Of a DNA stretch of 64,000 nt, positions 18,042 through 28,441 are shown one piece after another. The stretch's first letter is position 1. Each line of letters opens with the position of its first letter. The notes beneath the pieces are model-generated. The model saw nothing but the letters and a program-made list of their open reading frames with translations, was not told the origin of the DNA and did no database searches. Origin of the DNA: Zoogloea sp. (GTDB lineage: Bacteria > Pseudomonadota > Gammaproteobacteria > Burkholderiales > Rhodocyclaceae); NCBI GenBank assembly GCA_016720685.1, contig JADKKC010000004.1:1-64000 (forward strand), read 5' to 3'. The translations under genes and the position numbers were made by a program.

Positions 18042-21000
18042 TCAGGCTGCGACCGTTTCGGCCAGACGCAACGCTTCCTCGATATCCACTTCCACCACTC
18101 GTGACACACCTTGCTCCTGCATCGTCACCCCCACCAGTTGCTGCGCGATCTCCATGGTGATCTTGCTGTGGCTGATGAACACGAACTGGGTTTGGGACGA
18201 CATGCGCTTGACCATCTGGCAGTAGCGCTCGGTGTTCGAATCATCGAGCGGCGCATCTACTTCATCCAGCATGCAAAACGGCGCCGGATTGAGCTGGAAC
18301 ATCGAAAACACCAGCGCAATGGCCGTCAAGGCCTTTTCACCGCCCGAAAGCAGCTGGATGGAACTGTTCTTCTTGCCCGGCGGTTGGGCGACGATCGAAA
18401 TGCCTGCATCGAGGATTTCGTCGCCTGTCAATACCAGCCGCGCTTCACCACCGCCGAACAGCATGGGAAACAGGCTGCCGAAATGAAGATTGACAGTATT
18501 GTACGTCTCCTGAAGCTGCTCTCGCGTTTCACGATCGATCCGGCGGATCGCATCTTCCAGGATTTCGATGGCGCCGAGCAGGTCTTCGGTCTGCACATCG
18601 AGGTAATTCTTGCGCTCGGCAGCCGTCTTCAGTTCGTCCAGCGCGGCCAGGTTGACCGGCCCGAGTTCAGCGATCTCGCGGCCCAGGCGACCGACCTCCC
18701 GCTGTAGCGAGGTTTCCTTGAGATCCGGCGCGAGCAGCGGCAGCAGTGCCGATTCGTCGGCCCCGGCTTCTTCGAGGCGCGCGACATGCTGGGCTTCGGC
18801 CATCTCGGAGGCCTGCACGCGCAGGCGCAGGTCGGCGACACGTTCGCGCTGGGGTGCCGCGGCATGCTCGGTGCGCTGGCGATCTTCCTCCAGCCCGCGC
18901 AGGAGCCCATTGACGCTCTCCAGGCTGTTACGGCTTGCGGCCAGCGCGGTCTCCCGCGTTTCACGCTGGGCCAGCGCATCCTGCAGCGCGGCGGCCACCG
19001 ACGCTTCGTCGATTTCCAGCAGCGATTCGCGCCGTTCGGTGAGTTCTTCGGCAATGCGTTCGAGCTGCTCCCCGGCCAGCGCACGGTTGCGGGCAATGTC
19101 GTCGAGCTTGCTGGCGCATTCGCGTTCGGAATGGCGGGCTTCCTGAAGATCGCGGGACAGCGCCTGATCCAGCGCGCGGGTTTCACGCAGGCTGCTCTCC
19201 CGCTCACTGCGTACCGTTTCGGCGGTATCCAGCCGGCCACGCTGCAACTCGGCCAGTTCGCGGCTGCGCTCAAGTTCGGTTTCCGAACGCATCAGACGAT
19301 CGCGCTCGGTTTGCTCGGCATGGGTGATTTCGCCCAGATCCCGGTCGATCTGGCCACAGCGCTCTTCATGGCGCACCCGTGCCTGATTGAGCTTGAGCAC
19401 CTCGACCTGCTCGGTATGAACCCGCGCCTGCAGCGCCTGGGCATCGCGGCGCAACGTGCCCAACGTGTCCTGCAAACGCGTGGCCAGCGCTTCCGCCTCG
19501 CCGACACTTTCATGCGAAAGCGCTGCTTCGTCCTGGGCGGCATCGACTTCGGCACCAAGGTGATCGATTTCCCGCTGGCGCTCGATAACGCCATGGGTGC
19601 GTGAATCGGGCGCGTAGTGGACCAGTGCATGGCGGCTCAAGAGGCGCCCGTCGCGGGACACCAGCGTGGCACCCGCCGGCAGTTCGGCACGCCGGTCTAA
19701 CCAAGCGCCAAGCTCGTCGGCCACGAAGACGCGCGCCAGCCAGCCCGCCAGCACGCCGGTCAGATCACTGTCGGCGCCCACCAGGGAAGCCAGCGGCTGC
19801 AGGCCTTCCGGGGTCGGGCAGGCATCGTCGGCAACGGCGGGCGAATCGGCAAGCAAGAAGGCAAACGCGCCCGGCACCTTGTCGCTCAGCGCCGCGAGCG
19901 CGACCCGGCCGTCATCGGCCGGCAGCGCGGCGAGGCGCTCGCGCAGCACGGCCTCCAGCGCCAGCTCCCAGCCCGCTTCCACGCGGAGGCGCTGCCACAG
20001 AGGCTTGAGCCCGTCCAGGTGATGGCGTTTGAGCCAGTCGCCGAGCTGCCCCTGCACCTGCACCTTGTTCTGCAACTGGACCAGCGCTTCGCGGCGGGCA
20101 CGCAGCTCGGTGGCCCGGCGCTGGGCGTGGCGCTCGGCTTCCAGCGCCTGCTTGAGGGCCTGCTGGGCGCCGGGCAATTGCCCCTGGGCATCGGAAATAT
20201 CGGCCTGACGCTGGGCCAGCGTGTCGTCGGCCTCGGAAAGCGCCGCCTCCCGCTCGGCCAGCTCGCGCAAATCCGGCGCCTGTATGGAGGCTTGCTCCTG
20301 CTGCAAGCGTGCGCGACGCTGCGCCAGCGTATCCAGCGTGCGTTCGCTGCTCACCCGGTGGGCATCCTCGACGCGAATCTGCTGCTCGGCCTGGTTGAGC
20401 TCGCGACGCACCGCAGCGGCCGCCGCATCGGCGGTGCGCAAGGCCTCTTCGGCTTCGGGCAGGCGTTCGCTCACCTCGGCATGGCGCGCCGCGGACTGTT
20501 CGGCACGCAGCGCGGCATTTTCGAGCAGGCCTTGCCAGCGTTCGCCTTCGGCGGCAAGGTTTTCCTGCTGGCTGCGCCACTGGGCGTCATCCCGTTCGAG
20601 CTGGGCGAGCCGGCTTTCGAGCACCCGCCGGCTGTCGCGCAGACGAGCCAGCTCGCCTTCGAGGCGGGTCAGTTCGGAACTGACCATGAACAGCGCCGCC
20701 TGGGCCTGCTGAACACCTTCGTTGGCCGCGAACTGGGCGTCGCGGGCCGTTTCGAGCTGGCCTTCGAGTTCCTGCAGGCGAGTCGAATCGGCTTCGATGC
20801 GACGCGTGGCGTCGGCCAGCTCGTCAGACAGGCGGGCGCGCTCGGCGCGCGCCTCGTTGCGCTTCAACAGCCACAACAGATTCTGGCGCTCGGCGAGGCT
20901 GCCGCTCAGCTGACGATATTTTTCAGCCACGGCCGCCTGCGCCTCGAGCTTGCCGAGCTGCTGGCCGAGTTCGTTGCGGATATCGTCGAGGCGGGTCAGG

Positions 21001-21569
21001 TTGTCGCGGGCATCGGAAAGCCGGCCCTCGGTTTCCCTGCGCCGCTCCCGATACTTGGTCACGCCGGCGGCTTCTTCGAGAAAGCCGCGCACCTCTTCAG
21101 GCTTGGCCTCGATGATGCGCGAGATCATGCCCTGCTCGATGATCGCGTAGGCCCTCGGCCCGAGGCCCGTACCGAGGAAGAGGTCGATCACGTCCTTGCG
21201 GCGAACCTGCAAGCCGTTGATGTAGTAAGTCGACTCGCCGCTGCGGTCGAGCACGCGCTTCACCGCCACTTCGGCGTAAGGCTTCCACTGCCCGGCAGCC
21301 TTGCCTTCGGCATTGTCGAAAACCAGCTCGACGCTGGCCCGCGACACCGGCTTGCGGGTCGTCGAGCCATTGAAGATGACGTCCATCATCGAACCGCCGC
21401 GCAGTGCCGATGCCCGCGATTCGCCCAGCACCCAGCGCACCGCATCGATGATGTTCGACTTGCCACAGCCGTTCGGCCCCACAACGCCCACCAGATTGCC
21501 GGGCGTGAGCACGGTCGTCGGGTCGACGAAAGTCTTGAAACCAGCGAGCTTGAGTTTGGCGAGACGCAC
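18042..21569 (-). CDS. smc: Chromosome partition protein SMC
   Basis: ATPase of the condensin that organises the chromosome; it works with ScpA and ScpB, both encoded at 48951-50427. The GTG at 21569 gives VRLAKLKLAGFKTFVDP and 1175 residues. Walker A GPNGCGKS is at 31-38. Two long coiled coils flank a hinge near 500-650. The ABC signature LSGGEKALTAIA is near 1074 and Walker B CMLDEVDAPLDD near 1100. An in-frame TTG at 21608 is less likely because SMC proteins start at the RLxKLxLxGFK block. It is the first gene of smc-zipA-ligA-galU. Confidence 0.97.
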   Translation of the reverse strand: MRLAKLKLAGFKTFVDPTTVLTPGNLVGVVGPNGCGKSNIIDAVRWVLGESRASALRGGSMMDVIFNGSTTRKPVSRASVELVFDNAEGKAAGQWKPYAEVAVKRVLDRSGESTYYINGLQVRRKDVIDLFLGTGLGPRAYAIIEQGMISRIIEAKPEEVRGFLEEAAGVTKYRERRRETEGRLSDARDNLTRLDDIRNELGQQLGKLEAQAAVAEKYRQLSGSLAERQNLLWLLKRNEARAERARLSDELADATRRIEADSTRLQELEGQLETARDAQFAANEGVQQAQAALFMVSSELTRLEGELARLRDSRRVLESRLAQLERDDAQWRSQQENLAAEGERWQGLLENAALRAEQSAARHAEVSERLPEAEEALRTADAAAAAVRRELNQAEQQIRVEDAHRVSSERTLDTLAQRRARLQQEQASIQAPDLRELAEREAALSEADDTLAQRQADISDAQGQLPGAQQALKQALEAERHAQRRATELRARREALVQLQNKVQVQGQLGDWLKRHHLDGLKPLWQRLRVEAGWELALEAVLRERLAALPADDGRVALAALSDKVPGAFAFLLADSPAVADDACPTPEGLQPLASLVGADSDLTGVLAGWLARVFVADELGAWLDRRAELPAGATLVSRDGRLLSRHALVHYAPDSRTHGVIERQREIDHLGAEVDAAQDEAALSHESVGEAEALATRLQDTLGTLRRDAQALQARVHTEQVEVLKLNQARVRHEERCGQIDRDLGEITHAEQTERDRLMRSETELERSRELAELQRGRLDTAETVRSERESSLRETRALDQALSRDLQEARHSERECASKLDDIARNRALAGEQLERIAEELTERRESLLEIDEASVAAALQDALAQRETRETALAASRNSLESVNGLLRGLEEDRQRTEHAAAPQRERVADLRLRVQASEMAEAQHVARLEEAGADESALLPLLAPDLKETSLQREVGRLGREIAELGPVNLAALDELKTAAERKNYLDVQTEDLLGAIEILEDAIRRIDRETREQLQETYNTVNLHFGSLFPMLFGGGEARLVLTGDEILDAGISIVAQPPGKKNSSIQLLSGGEKALTAIALVFSMFQLNPAPFCMLDEVDAPLDDSNTERYCQMVKRMSSQTQFVFISHSKITMEIAQQLVGVTMQEQGVSRVVEVDIEEALRLAETVAA

Positions 21570-21636
21570 GAAAATCCGGAAAAACGCTAGAGGAACCAGA
21601 AGTGGCAAAAAAGGATGCAGCCATAGCGATGCTGCA

Positions 21637-21664
21637 CTGCCGCATTAACCGCGGACGTTATAAT
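21637..21664 (+). promoter_or_regulatory. Candidate promoter of dapC
   Basis: A perfect -10 TATAAT (21659-21664) lies about 88 bases before the dapC GTG. The -35 (CTGCCG at 21637-21642, 16-base spacing) is weak. It sits in the 182-base smc/dapC divergent region. Confidence 0.4.
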
Positions 21665-21751
21665 AGCATTGGTCGAAAATCAGGCCAGGGGGTTGTTTTG
21701 CCCCACTTCTCAAGCAGCCCGCCCGGGCCGAATACAGGAAATCCCCCGAAC

Positions 21752-22962
21752 GTGAACCCGCATCTCCAGAGCCTGCACCCCTACCCCTTCGAAAAGCTGC
21801 GCAAACTGTTCGAAGGCATCGTGCCACCGGCCGGACTCGCTCCGATCCGCCTATCCATCGGCGAGCCCCAGCACGCCACGCCTGCGCTCATTCGCCAGAC
21901 GCTGGTGGACAACCTCGACGGCCTCGCCAGCTACCCGACGACTCAGGGCTCCGACGCGCTGCGCCAGTCCATCGCCAGCTGGCTCGAGCGCCGCTTCGGC
22001 CTGCCCAGGATAGACCCGGCCACCCAGGTGTTGCCGGTCAACGGCTCCCGCGAAGCCCTTTTCGCCTTCGCCCAGTGCGTGATTGACGGCACCCGACCCG
22101 ACGCGCTGGTGCTGTGCCCGAACCCGTTCTACCAGATTTACGAAGGCGCAGCCTACCTCGCCGGCGCCCAGCCCTACTTCATCAACAACCTGCCGGCCGA
22201 CCGCTTCGCCTCGGATTTCAGCTCCGTGCCCGAGGCCACCTGGCAGCGCATCCAGCTTGTTTATGTGTGCTCGCCGGGCAACCCCACCGGCAAGTTGTTG
22301 TCGCTGGCCGAATGGCAGCAGCTTTTCGAGCTTTCCGACCGCTACGGCTTCATCATTGCCGCCGACGAGTGCTATTCCGAAATCTACTTCGACGACGAAC
22401 ACCCGCCCATCGGCGGACTCGAAGCCGCCCATCGCCTCGGGCGCAGTGATTTCCACAACATCGTGATGTTCTCCAGCCTGTCCAAGCGCTCCAACGTACC
22501 GGGCATGCGCTCCGGGTTCGTTGCCGGTGACGCGGCCATCCTCAAGCGCTTCCTGCTTTACCGCACCTATCATGGCTGCGCCATGAGCCCGTCGGTGCAG
22601 GCCGCCTCGGCGGCCGCCTGGAACGACGAAGCCCACGTGATCGAGAACCGCCGCCTGTACCGCGAGAAATTCGATGTCATCGCCCCGATGATTGCCGCCC
22701 ACCTGCACGTCGAACTGCCAGACGCCGGCTTCTACCTGTGGGCCGGCGTCGCCCACCTCGGGGTTTCCGACACCGAGTTCGCCCGCCGGCTGCAGGCTGA
22801 ATATAATGTGACGGTTCTGCCCGGCAGCCTTCTCGCCCGCGAAGCCCACGGGGTCAACCCCGGAGCAGGTTTCGTGCGAATTGCACTGGTGGCCGACGTG
22901 GCAGAGTGCGTCGAGGCCGCAAGCCGCATCGCCACCTTCGCCCAACAACTTTCGAACAATTC

Positions 22963-22966
<4 letters not shown>
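21752..22966 (+). CDS. dapC: Succinyldiaminopimelate transaminase
   Basis: PLP-dependent class I aminotransferase that makes N-succinyl-LL-2,6-diaminopimelate in the lysine/peptidoglycan DAP pathway. GTG 21752 starts VNPHLQSLHPYPFEKLR, the typical N terminus, and gives 404 residues. The PLP lysine is in SLSKRSNVPGMRSGF near residue 245, and the SPGNPTGK motif lies upstream of it. A longer open frame begins at 21602 but adds no conserved sequence. The stop overlaps the dapD start (ATGA), consistent with the next step being encoded directly downstream. Confidence 0.93.
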
Positions 22967-23814
<848 letters not shown>

Positions 23815-23824
23815 CCGCGATACC

Positions 23825-23845
23825 GGGCCGCCTTCATGGCGGCCC
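23825..23845 (+). terminator. Hairpin between dapD and pilU-like gene
   Basis: A perfect 8-base-pair repeat (GGGCCGCC and GGCGGCCC) with loop TTCAT, followed by CAAGTTT. The T tract is short, so termination is probably partial. An ATG within the loop (23836) is in frame with the downstream ATPase but is unlikely to be its start. Confidence 0.5.
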
Positions 23846-23865
23846 AAGTTTCCCCGGGCTGCCCG

Positions 23866-25050
23866 ATGATCATCGACAAGCTATTCGCCCTGATGGCCGA
23901 GAAAAAAGCCTCGGACATCTTCATTACTGTCGGCACCCCGATCCACATCAAGATCGAAGGCAACACGGTGCCCATCAACCAGCAGGCCATGGACCCGGCG
24001 ATGGTCCACCGCATGGCCTACGAAATGATGACGCCCGAGCAAACCGAGCGCTTCGAGACCAGCCGGGAGATGAACCTCTCCTTCGGCCGGCGCGATCTCG
24101 GCAACTTCCGGGTCAACATTTTCTGGCAACGCAACAGCATTGCCATCGTCGTGCGCTACATCGCCGGCGACATTCCTCGTCTGGACACCCTCGGCCTGCC
24201 GCCGGTGCTCAACGAACTCATCATGGAAAAGCGGGGCCTGCTCCTCGTCGTCGGCGCCACCGGCTCCGGCAAATCGACGACCATCGCGTCGATGCTCGAT
24301 CACCGCAACGAAAACCGTTCCGGTCATATCCTGACCATCGAAGATCCGATCGAATATCTGTTCAAGCACAAGATGTCGATCGTCAATCAGCGGGAGATCG
24401 GCCACGACACCAACGACTGGCACAGCGCGCTCAAGAACGCCATGCGCCAGGCGCCCGACTGCATCCTCATCGGCGAAATCCGCGACCGCGAAACCATGCA
24501 GGCCGCCCTGGCCTACGCCCAAACCGGCCACCTGTGCCTCGCCACGCTGCACGCCAACAACGCCTACCACGCCCTCAACCGGATCTTCAGCTTCTTTCCG
24601 CTCGACGGGCGGGGTCTGCTGTCCCTCGACCTGGCCGCAACGCTCAAGTGCATCGTCTCCCAGCGGTTGGTCAAGCGGCCGGACGGCGGGCGTGTCCCGG
24701 CCGTGGAAATCCTGCTCAACACCCGGCAAGTTGCCGAGCTGATCGAGCGCAGTGAAATCTCGAGCATCCGCGAAGCGATGGAGCAAAGCCTGACCCAGGG
24801 CTCGCGCACCTTCGAACAGGATCTCTTCCGCCTCTACAAGGACAAGGTGATCACCCTCGAAGAAGCGCTCGGCAACTCCGACTCGCCGACCAACCTGTCC
24901 TGGCTCATCAACAATGCCCAGTTCAGCACCGGCAGCGGCGGCAGCGGCGAAAAATCCGGCCGCACGCCCTCCATCGACTTCGAAAGCACCCAGCCGGACG
25001 GCTCTTCCTTCCGCGAATTCACCCTCGAACTGAATGACGAAGACGACTGA
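23866..25050 (+). CDS. pilU: PilT/PilU-type pilus retraction ATPase
   Basis: Hexameric secretion-ATPase family member that powers type IV pilus retraction. ATG 23866 (MIIDKLFALMAEKKASDIFITVG) gives 394 residues. That is longer than PilT (about 345) and close to PilU (about 380). Walker A GATGSGKST is at 130-138, and IRDRETMQAALAYAQTGHLCLATLHANNA carries the Asp and His boxes. The tail is Gly/Ser-rich then acidic (last 40 residues), as in PilU. It is lodged between dapD and dapE, away from other pilus genes in this window. PilU versus a third PilT paralogue cannot be settled here. Confidence 0.82.
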   Translation: MIIDKLFALMAEKKASDIFITVGTPIHIKIEGNTVPINQQAMDPAMVHRMAYEMMTPEQTERFETSREMNLSFGRRDLGNFRVNIFWQRNSIAIVVRYIAGDIPRLDTLGLPPVLNELIMEKRGLLLVVGATGSGKSTTIASMLDHRNENRSGHILTIEDPIEYLFKHKMSIVNQREIGHDTNDWHSALKNAMRQAPDCILIGEIRDRETMQAALAYAQTGHLCLATLHANNAYHALNRIFSFFPLDGRGLLSLDLAATLKCIVSQRLVKRPDGGRVPAVEILLNTRQVAELIERSEISSIREAMEQSLTQGSRTFEQDLFRLYKDKVITLEEALGNSDSPTNLSWLINNAQFSTGSGGSGEKSGRTPSIDFESTQPDGSSFREFTLELNDEDD

Positions 25051-25062
25051 AAACCACACCGC

Positions 25063-26217
25063 ATGAACGCATCCCGAAGCCCCACGCAGGAACTCACCCG
25101 TAGCCTGATCGCCCGCTCGTCGGTCACCCCCGAAGATGCCGGCTGCCTCGAACTCATCACCGCGCGCCTCGCACCGCTGGGCTTCGTCTGCGAACGCATC
25201 GACGGCGGCGGCGTCAGCAACCTGTGGGCCCGCCGCGGCACCGCCCGTCCGCTGATCGTTTTTGCCGGCCACACCGACGTCGTCCCCACCGGCCCTCTCG
25301 CCGACTGGCACTCCGACCCCTTCGTGCCCACCGAACGCGACGGCTTCCTGTTCGGTCGCGGCGCCGCCGACATGAAGGCCTCGCTGGCGGCCTTCGTCAC
25401 GTCAATCGAAGCCTTTGTCAGCGCCAATCCGGCGCACCCCGGCTCCATCGCGCTGCTCCTCACCTCGGACGAGGAAGGCGACGCCACCCACGGCACCACC
25501 CTGGTCGTCGAAACCCTGCGCGCCCGTGGCGAAACCCTCGACTACTGCATCGTCGGCGAACCCACCTCGAGCGCCACCCTCGGCGACACCATCAAGAACG
25601 GTCGCCGTGGCAGCCTCTCCGGCAAGCTCACGGTCAAAGGCATCCAGGGCCACATCGCCTACCCGCACCTGGCCAGGAACCCGATCCACCTCGCCGCCCC
25701 GGCCCTGGCCGAACTCGCTGCCGAAACCTGGGACGAAGGCAACGAATACTTCCCGCCCACCTCCTGGCAGATGTCCAACATCAAGGCCGGCACCGGCGCC
25801 ACCAACGTGATTCCCGGCGCCCTGGAAGTGATGTTCAACTTCCGCTTCGCCACCGTTCATACCGCCGACGAACTCAAGCGCCGCGTGCATGAAATCCTCG
25901 ATCGCCACGGATTCGACTACGAACTCGCCTGGACCCTCGGCGGCCGGCCCTTCCTGACCCCCCGCGGCAACCTGGTCGCGGCAATGGAATCGGCCATCCA
26001 GGGCACCCTGGCCATCACGCCCGAGCTTTCCACGACCGGCGGCACCTCCGACGGCCGCTTCATCGCCGACATCTGCCCGCAGGTAGTCGAATTCGGCCCG
26101 GTGAACGCCACGATCCACAAGCTCAACGAGTGCATCGCCCTCGACGCCATCGAACCTCTCTCGGCGATCTATCGGCGCACCCTCGAAAACCTCCTGACCG
26201 CATCGGACAAGGCATGA
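25063..26217 (+). CDS. dapE: Succinyl-diaminopimelate desuccinylase
   Basis: Di-zinc M20 peptidase-family enzyme that releases LL-diaminopimelate. It has 384 residues. Metal-site motifs FAGHTDVVPTG (near residue 70), GRGAADMKAS and SDEEGDATHGT are followed by the dimerisation domain and GGTSDGRF. Its stop overlaps the prmB start (ATGA). It completes dapC-dapD-dapE on one strand. Confidence 0.96.
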   Translation: MNASRSPTQELTRSLIARSSVTPEDAGCLELITARLAPLGFVCERIDGGGVSNLWARRGTARPLIVFAGHTDVVPTGPLADWHSDPFVPTERDGFLFGRGAADMKASLAAFVTSIEAFVSANPAHPGSIALLLTSDEEGDATHGTTLVVETLRARGETLDYCIVGEPTSSATLGDTIKNGRRGSLSGKLTVKGIQGHIAYPHLARNPIHLAAPALAELAAETWDEGNEYFPPTSWQMSNIKAGTGATNVIPGALEVMFNFRFATVHTADELKRRVHEILDRHGFDYELAWTLGGRPFLTPRGNLVAAMESAIQGTLAITPELSTTGGTSDGRFIADICPQVVEFGPVNATIHKLNECIALDAIEPLSAIYRRTLENLLTASDKA

Positions 26218-27149
26218 CCCACGAAGACCACCTCGAAGACGAACACGATCATGAGCACGAGCACGGCCCGCTGGCCGAACTCGTCACCGTCCGCGACTGG
26301 CTGCGCTACGCCGTGACCCGCTTCAACCGCGCCGGCTGCTTCTTCGGCCACGGCCTCGCCGACGCCTACGACGAAGCCGTCTACCTGATCCTGCACACCC
26401 TGTCCCTGCCCCTCGACAGGCTCGAACCCTTCCTCGACGCCTGCATCCCCGGTGACGAGCGCGAGGAGATTCTGGAAGTCATCGAAAAGCGCGCCACCGA
26501 CCGTCTGCCCGCCGCCTACATCACCGGCGAAGCCTGGCTCGGCGATTTCCGCTTCAAGGTAGACCCGCGGGTCATCATCCCCCGCTCCTACTTTGCAGAG
26601 CTGCTCGAGGACGGCTTCAGCCCGTGGATCCAGGATCCGGAAACAGTCACCGCAGCGATGGACATGTGCACCGGATCGGGCTGCCTCGCCATCCTGATGG
26701 CCCACGCCTTCCCCAATGCAGAGATCGTCGCCGTCGATATCTCGCAGGACGCACTCGACGTGGCGGCCGAAAACATCGCGGCCTACGGCCTCGAAGACCG
26801 CATCAAGCTCGTGCTGTCCGACGGCTTCGCCGCAGTTCCCGAACAAGGCTTCGACTTCATCCTCAGCAATCCGCCCTACGTCACCCGCGAATCCATGGAG
26901 TCGCTGCCGGCCGAATACCTCCACGAACCCGGCCTTGCGCTCGGCTCGGGTGAAGACGGACTCGATCTGGTGCGCAAGCTGCTGACCGATGCACCCCGCT
27001 TTCTGAAGCCCGACGGCGTACTCGCCATCGAAGTCGGCCACAACCGGGACATCGTCGAAGAGGCCTTTCCGACCCTCGCAAGCACCTGGGTTTCGGCCCC
27101 TGGCGGCGAGGACAAGATATTTATCCTGCAAGCGGGTCAATTGTTGTAA
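26214..27149 (+). CDS. prmB: Ribosomal protein L3 N5-glutamine methyltransferase
   Basis: SAM-dependent class I methyltransferase; PrmB modifies a Gln of ribosomal protein L3. The start at ATG 26214 gives 311 residues. The catalytic NPPY motif (FILSNPPYVTRE) is near residue 220 and the SAM motif MDMCTGSGCLAILMA near 145. The first 20 residues are unusually rich in His, Asp and Glu (MTHEDHLEDEHDHEHEHG), which the core family lacks. It overlaps dapE by 4 bases. The paralogue PrmC is the main alternative, but the N-terminal AELVTVRDWLRYAVTRFN block fits PrmB. Confidence 0.9.
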   Translation: MTHEDHLEDEHDHEHEHGPLAELVTVRDWLRYAVTRFNRAGCFFGHGLADAYDEAVYLILHTLSLPLDRLEPFLDACIPGDEREEILEVIEKRATDRLPAAYITGEAWLGDFRFKVDPRVIIPRSYFAELLEDGFSPWIQDPETVTAAMDMCTGSGCLAILMAHAFPNAEIVAVDISQDALDVAAENIAAYGLEDRIKLVLSDGFAAVPEQGFDFILSNPPYVTRESMESLPAEYLHEPGLALGSGEDGLDLVRKLLTDAPRFLKPDGVLAIEVGHNRDIVEEAFPTLASTWVSAPGGEDKIFILQAGQLL

Positions 27150-27288
27150 AACCCGACCATCTATGAGAAATCGGTCAACCTATTCGGTCCCCTGCCGTAC
27201 TTATGATCTTGCCTGAGCCCAAAACCACCAGATTTAAGCTCAAAACAAAAAATCAGGCAAAAACGTAAAAAAGGGTGAAAGAACACTT

Positions 27289-27738
27289 ATGGCGACCGAT
27301 CGTCCCATCCTCCTCGTCGAGGACAACCCTGACGATGAAGCTCTCACGCTCCGGGCTTTCAGCAAAAACAAGATTGCCAACCAGGTCGTGGTGGCCAGGG
27401 ACGGCGTGGAGGCGCTGGACTACCTTTTCTGTACAGGGCAGTTCTCGTCCCGCGACAGCCTGATCATGCCGGCTTTCGTCCTGCTCGACCTGAAGCTCCC
27501 GCGCATCGACGGACTCGAAGTTCTCCGCCGTATCCGCGCCGACGAGCGGACCGCGCTCCTGCCGGTGGTGGTGCTCACAACATCCAAGGAACACCAGGAC
27601 ATCTTCGAAGCCTACCGCCTCGGAGCCAACAGCTACATCCGCAAACCGGTGGATTTCGAACGCTTCCTGCAGGCTGTCGGCCAGTTGGGGCTGTACTGGC
27701 TGTCACTGAACGAACCGTCCGATCCGACGGCCCGCTAA
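27289..27738 (+). CDS. Single-domain response regulator (Rcp1-like)
   Basis: Stand-alone CheY-like receiver of 149 residues with no output domain. Acidic pocket EDNPDD is at residues 11-16, the phosphoacceptor Asp67 is in FVLLDLKLPRIDG, Thr97 is in VVVLTTSKEHQD and Lys119 is in YIRKP. The 10-residue insert before the phosphoacceptor strand is typical of Rcp1-type regulators partnered with phytochrome-like or hybrid histidine kinases. No kinase is encoded in this window. It converges with the glutathione peroxidase gene, whose stop is 11 bases away. Confidence 0.88.
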   Translation: MATDRPILLVEDNPDDEALTLRAFSKNKIANQVVVARDGVEALDYLFCTGQFSSRDSLIMPAFVLLDLKLPRIDGLEVLRRIRADERTALLPVVVLTTSKEHQDIFEAYRLGANSYIRKPVDFERFLQAVGQLGLYWLSLNEPSDPTAR

Positions 27739-27749
27739 AAGGCACAGCG

Positions 27750-28247
27750 CTAAAGCAAGGCCTCGATGTCATCCGCCAGAGCGGCGGGCGATGTCGTCGG
27801 CGCGTAGCGCCTGACCGGGACACCCGCCTTGTCAACGAGGAACTTCGTGAAGTTCCATTTGACCGGCTGCGTCCCCAGCACACCGGGACACGCCGATGTC
27901 AGGTAGCGGAACAAAGGATGGGCTCCAGGCCCATTGACCTCGATTTTCTCGGTGAGCAGAAAATCGACGCCGTAATTCAACTCGCAAAAACGGGCGATGC
28001 CCGCCTCGCCTTCGGGCTCCTGCGCGCCAAACTGGTTGCACGGACACCCGATCACCACCAGCCCACGCGGGCCGAAGGTTTCATGCAGTTCTTGCAAGCC
28101 CGCGTACTGGGGCGTAAAGCCGCAAAGGCTGGCCGTATTCACCACCAGCACGACCTTACCGGCAAAGTCGCGCAAAAAAATCGGCTCGCCGCTGATGCTC
28201 CGGACTTCAAAACCCAGAATACCGGCGGGCGAAACCTCAACGCTCAT
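27750..28247 (-). CDS. Glutathione peroxidase family protein (Cys type)
   Basis: Thiol peroxidase that reduces hydroperoxides with thioredoxin or glutathione. The 165 residues start at ATG 28247. The catalytic Cys42 is in NTASLCGFTPQYAGL, Gln76 in NQFGAQEPEG and Trp in KWNFTKF. A Cys replaces selenocysteine. Its ATG overlaps the iscX stop by one base (TAATG), so it is co-translated at the end of the isc operon. A longer in-frame start at 28304 would lie inside iscX and is rejected. Confidence 0.92.
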   Translation of the reverse strand: MSVEVSPAGILGFEVRSISGEPIFLRDFAGKVVLVVNTASLCGFTPQYAGLQELHETFGPRGLVVIGCPCNQFGAQEPEGEAGIARFCELNYGVDFLLTEKIEVNGPGAHPLFRYLTSACPGVLGTQPVKWNFTKFLVDKAGVPVRRYAPTTSPAALADDIEALL

Positions 28248-28441
28248 TACTCGATTTCCTCGATCCAGGCCTGCTGAATGCCCTCGAGAATGCGCTCGCC
28301 GCAATGCTTCGGATCGTCGTTGAAATCCGGCAGCGCCATCACCCAGCGCATCAGGTCGACAAAATTCACCTTGGTCGGGTCCACCTCCGGATGCGCATCC
28401 GACAGCTGGATCGCGATCTCCTGAACTTCAGTCCATTTCAT
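28247..28441 (-). CDS. iscX: Fe-S assembly protein IscX
   Basis: Small acidic protein of 64 residues that binds IscS and iron and modulates Fe-S cluster assembly. The sequence MKWTEVQEIAIQLSDAHPEVDP and the DLMRWVMALPDFNDDP block match the IscX/YfhJ family across its length. It shares one base with the fdx stop upstream (TGATG) and one with the peroxidase downstream. It is the last canonical isc gene. Confidence 0.94.
   Translation of the reverse strand: MKWTEVQEIAIQLSDAHPEVDPTKVNFVDLMRWVMALPDFNDDPKHCGERILEGIQQAWIEEIE

Noticed and set aside
23836..23865. ATG 23836 as start of the PilU-type ATPase
   Set aside because: It lies in the loop of a hairpin and adds 10 non-conserved residues; ATG 23866 matches the family N terminus.
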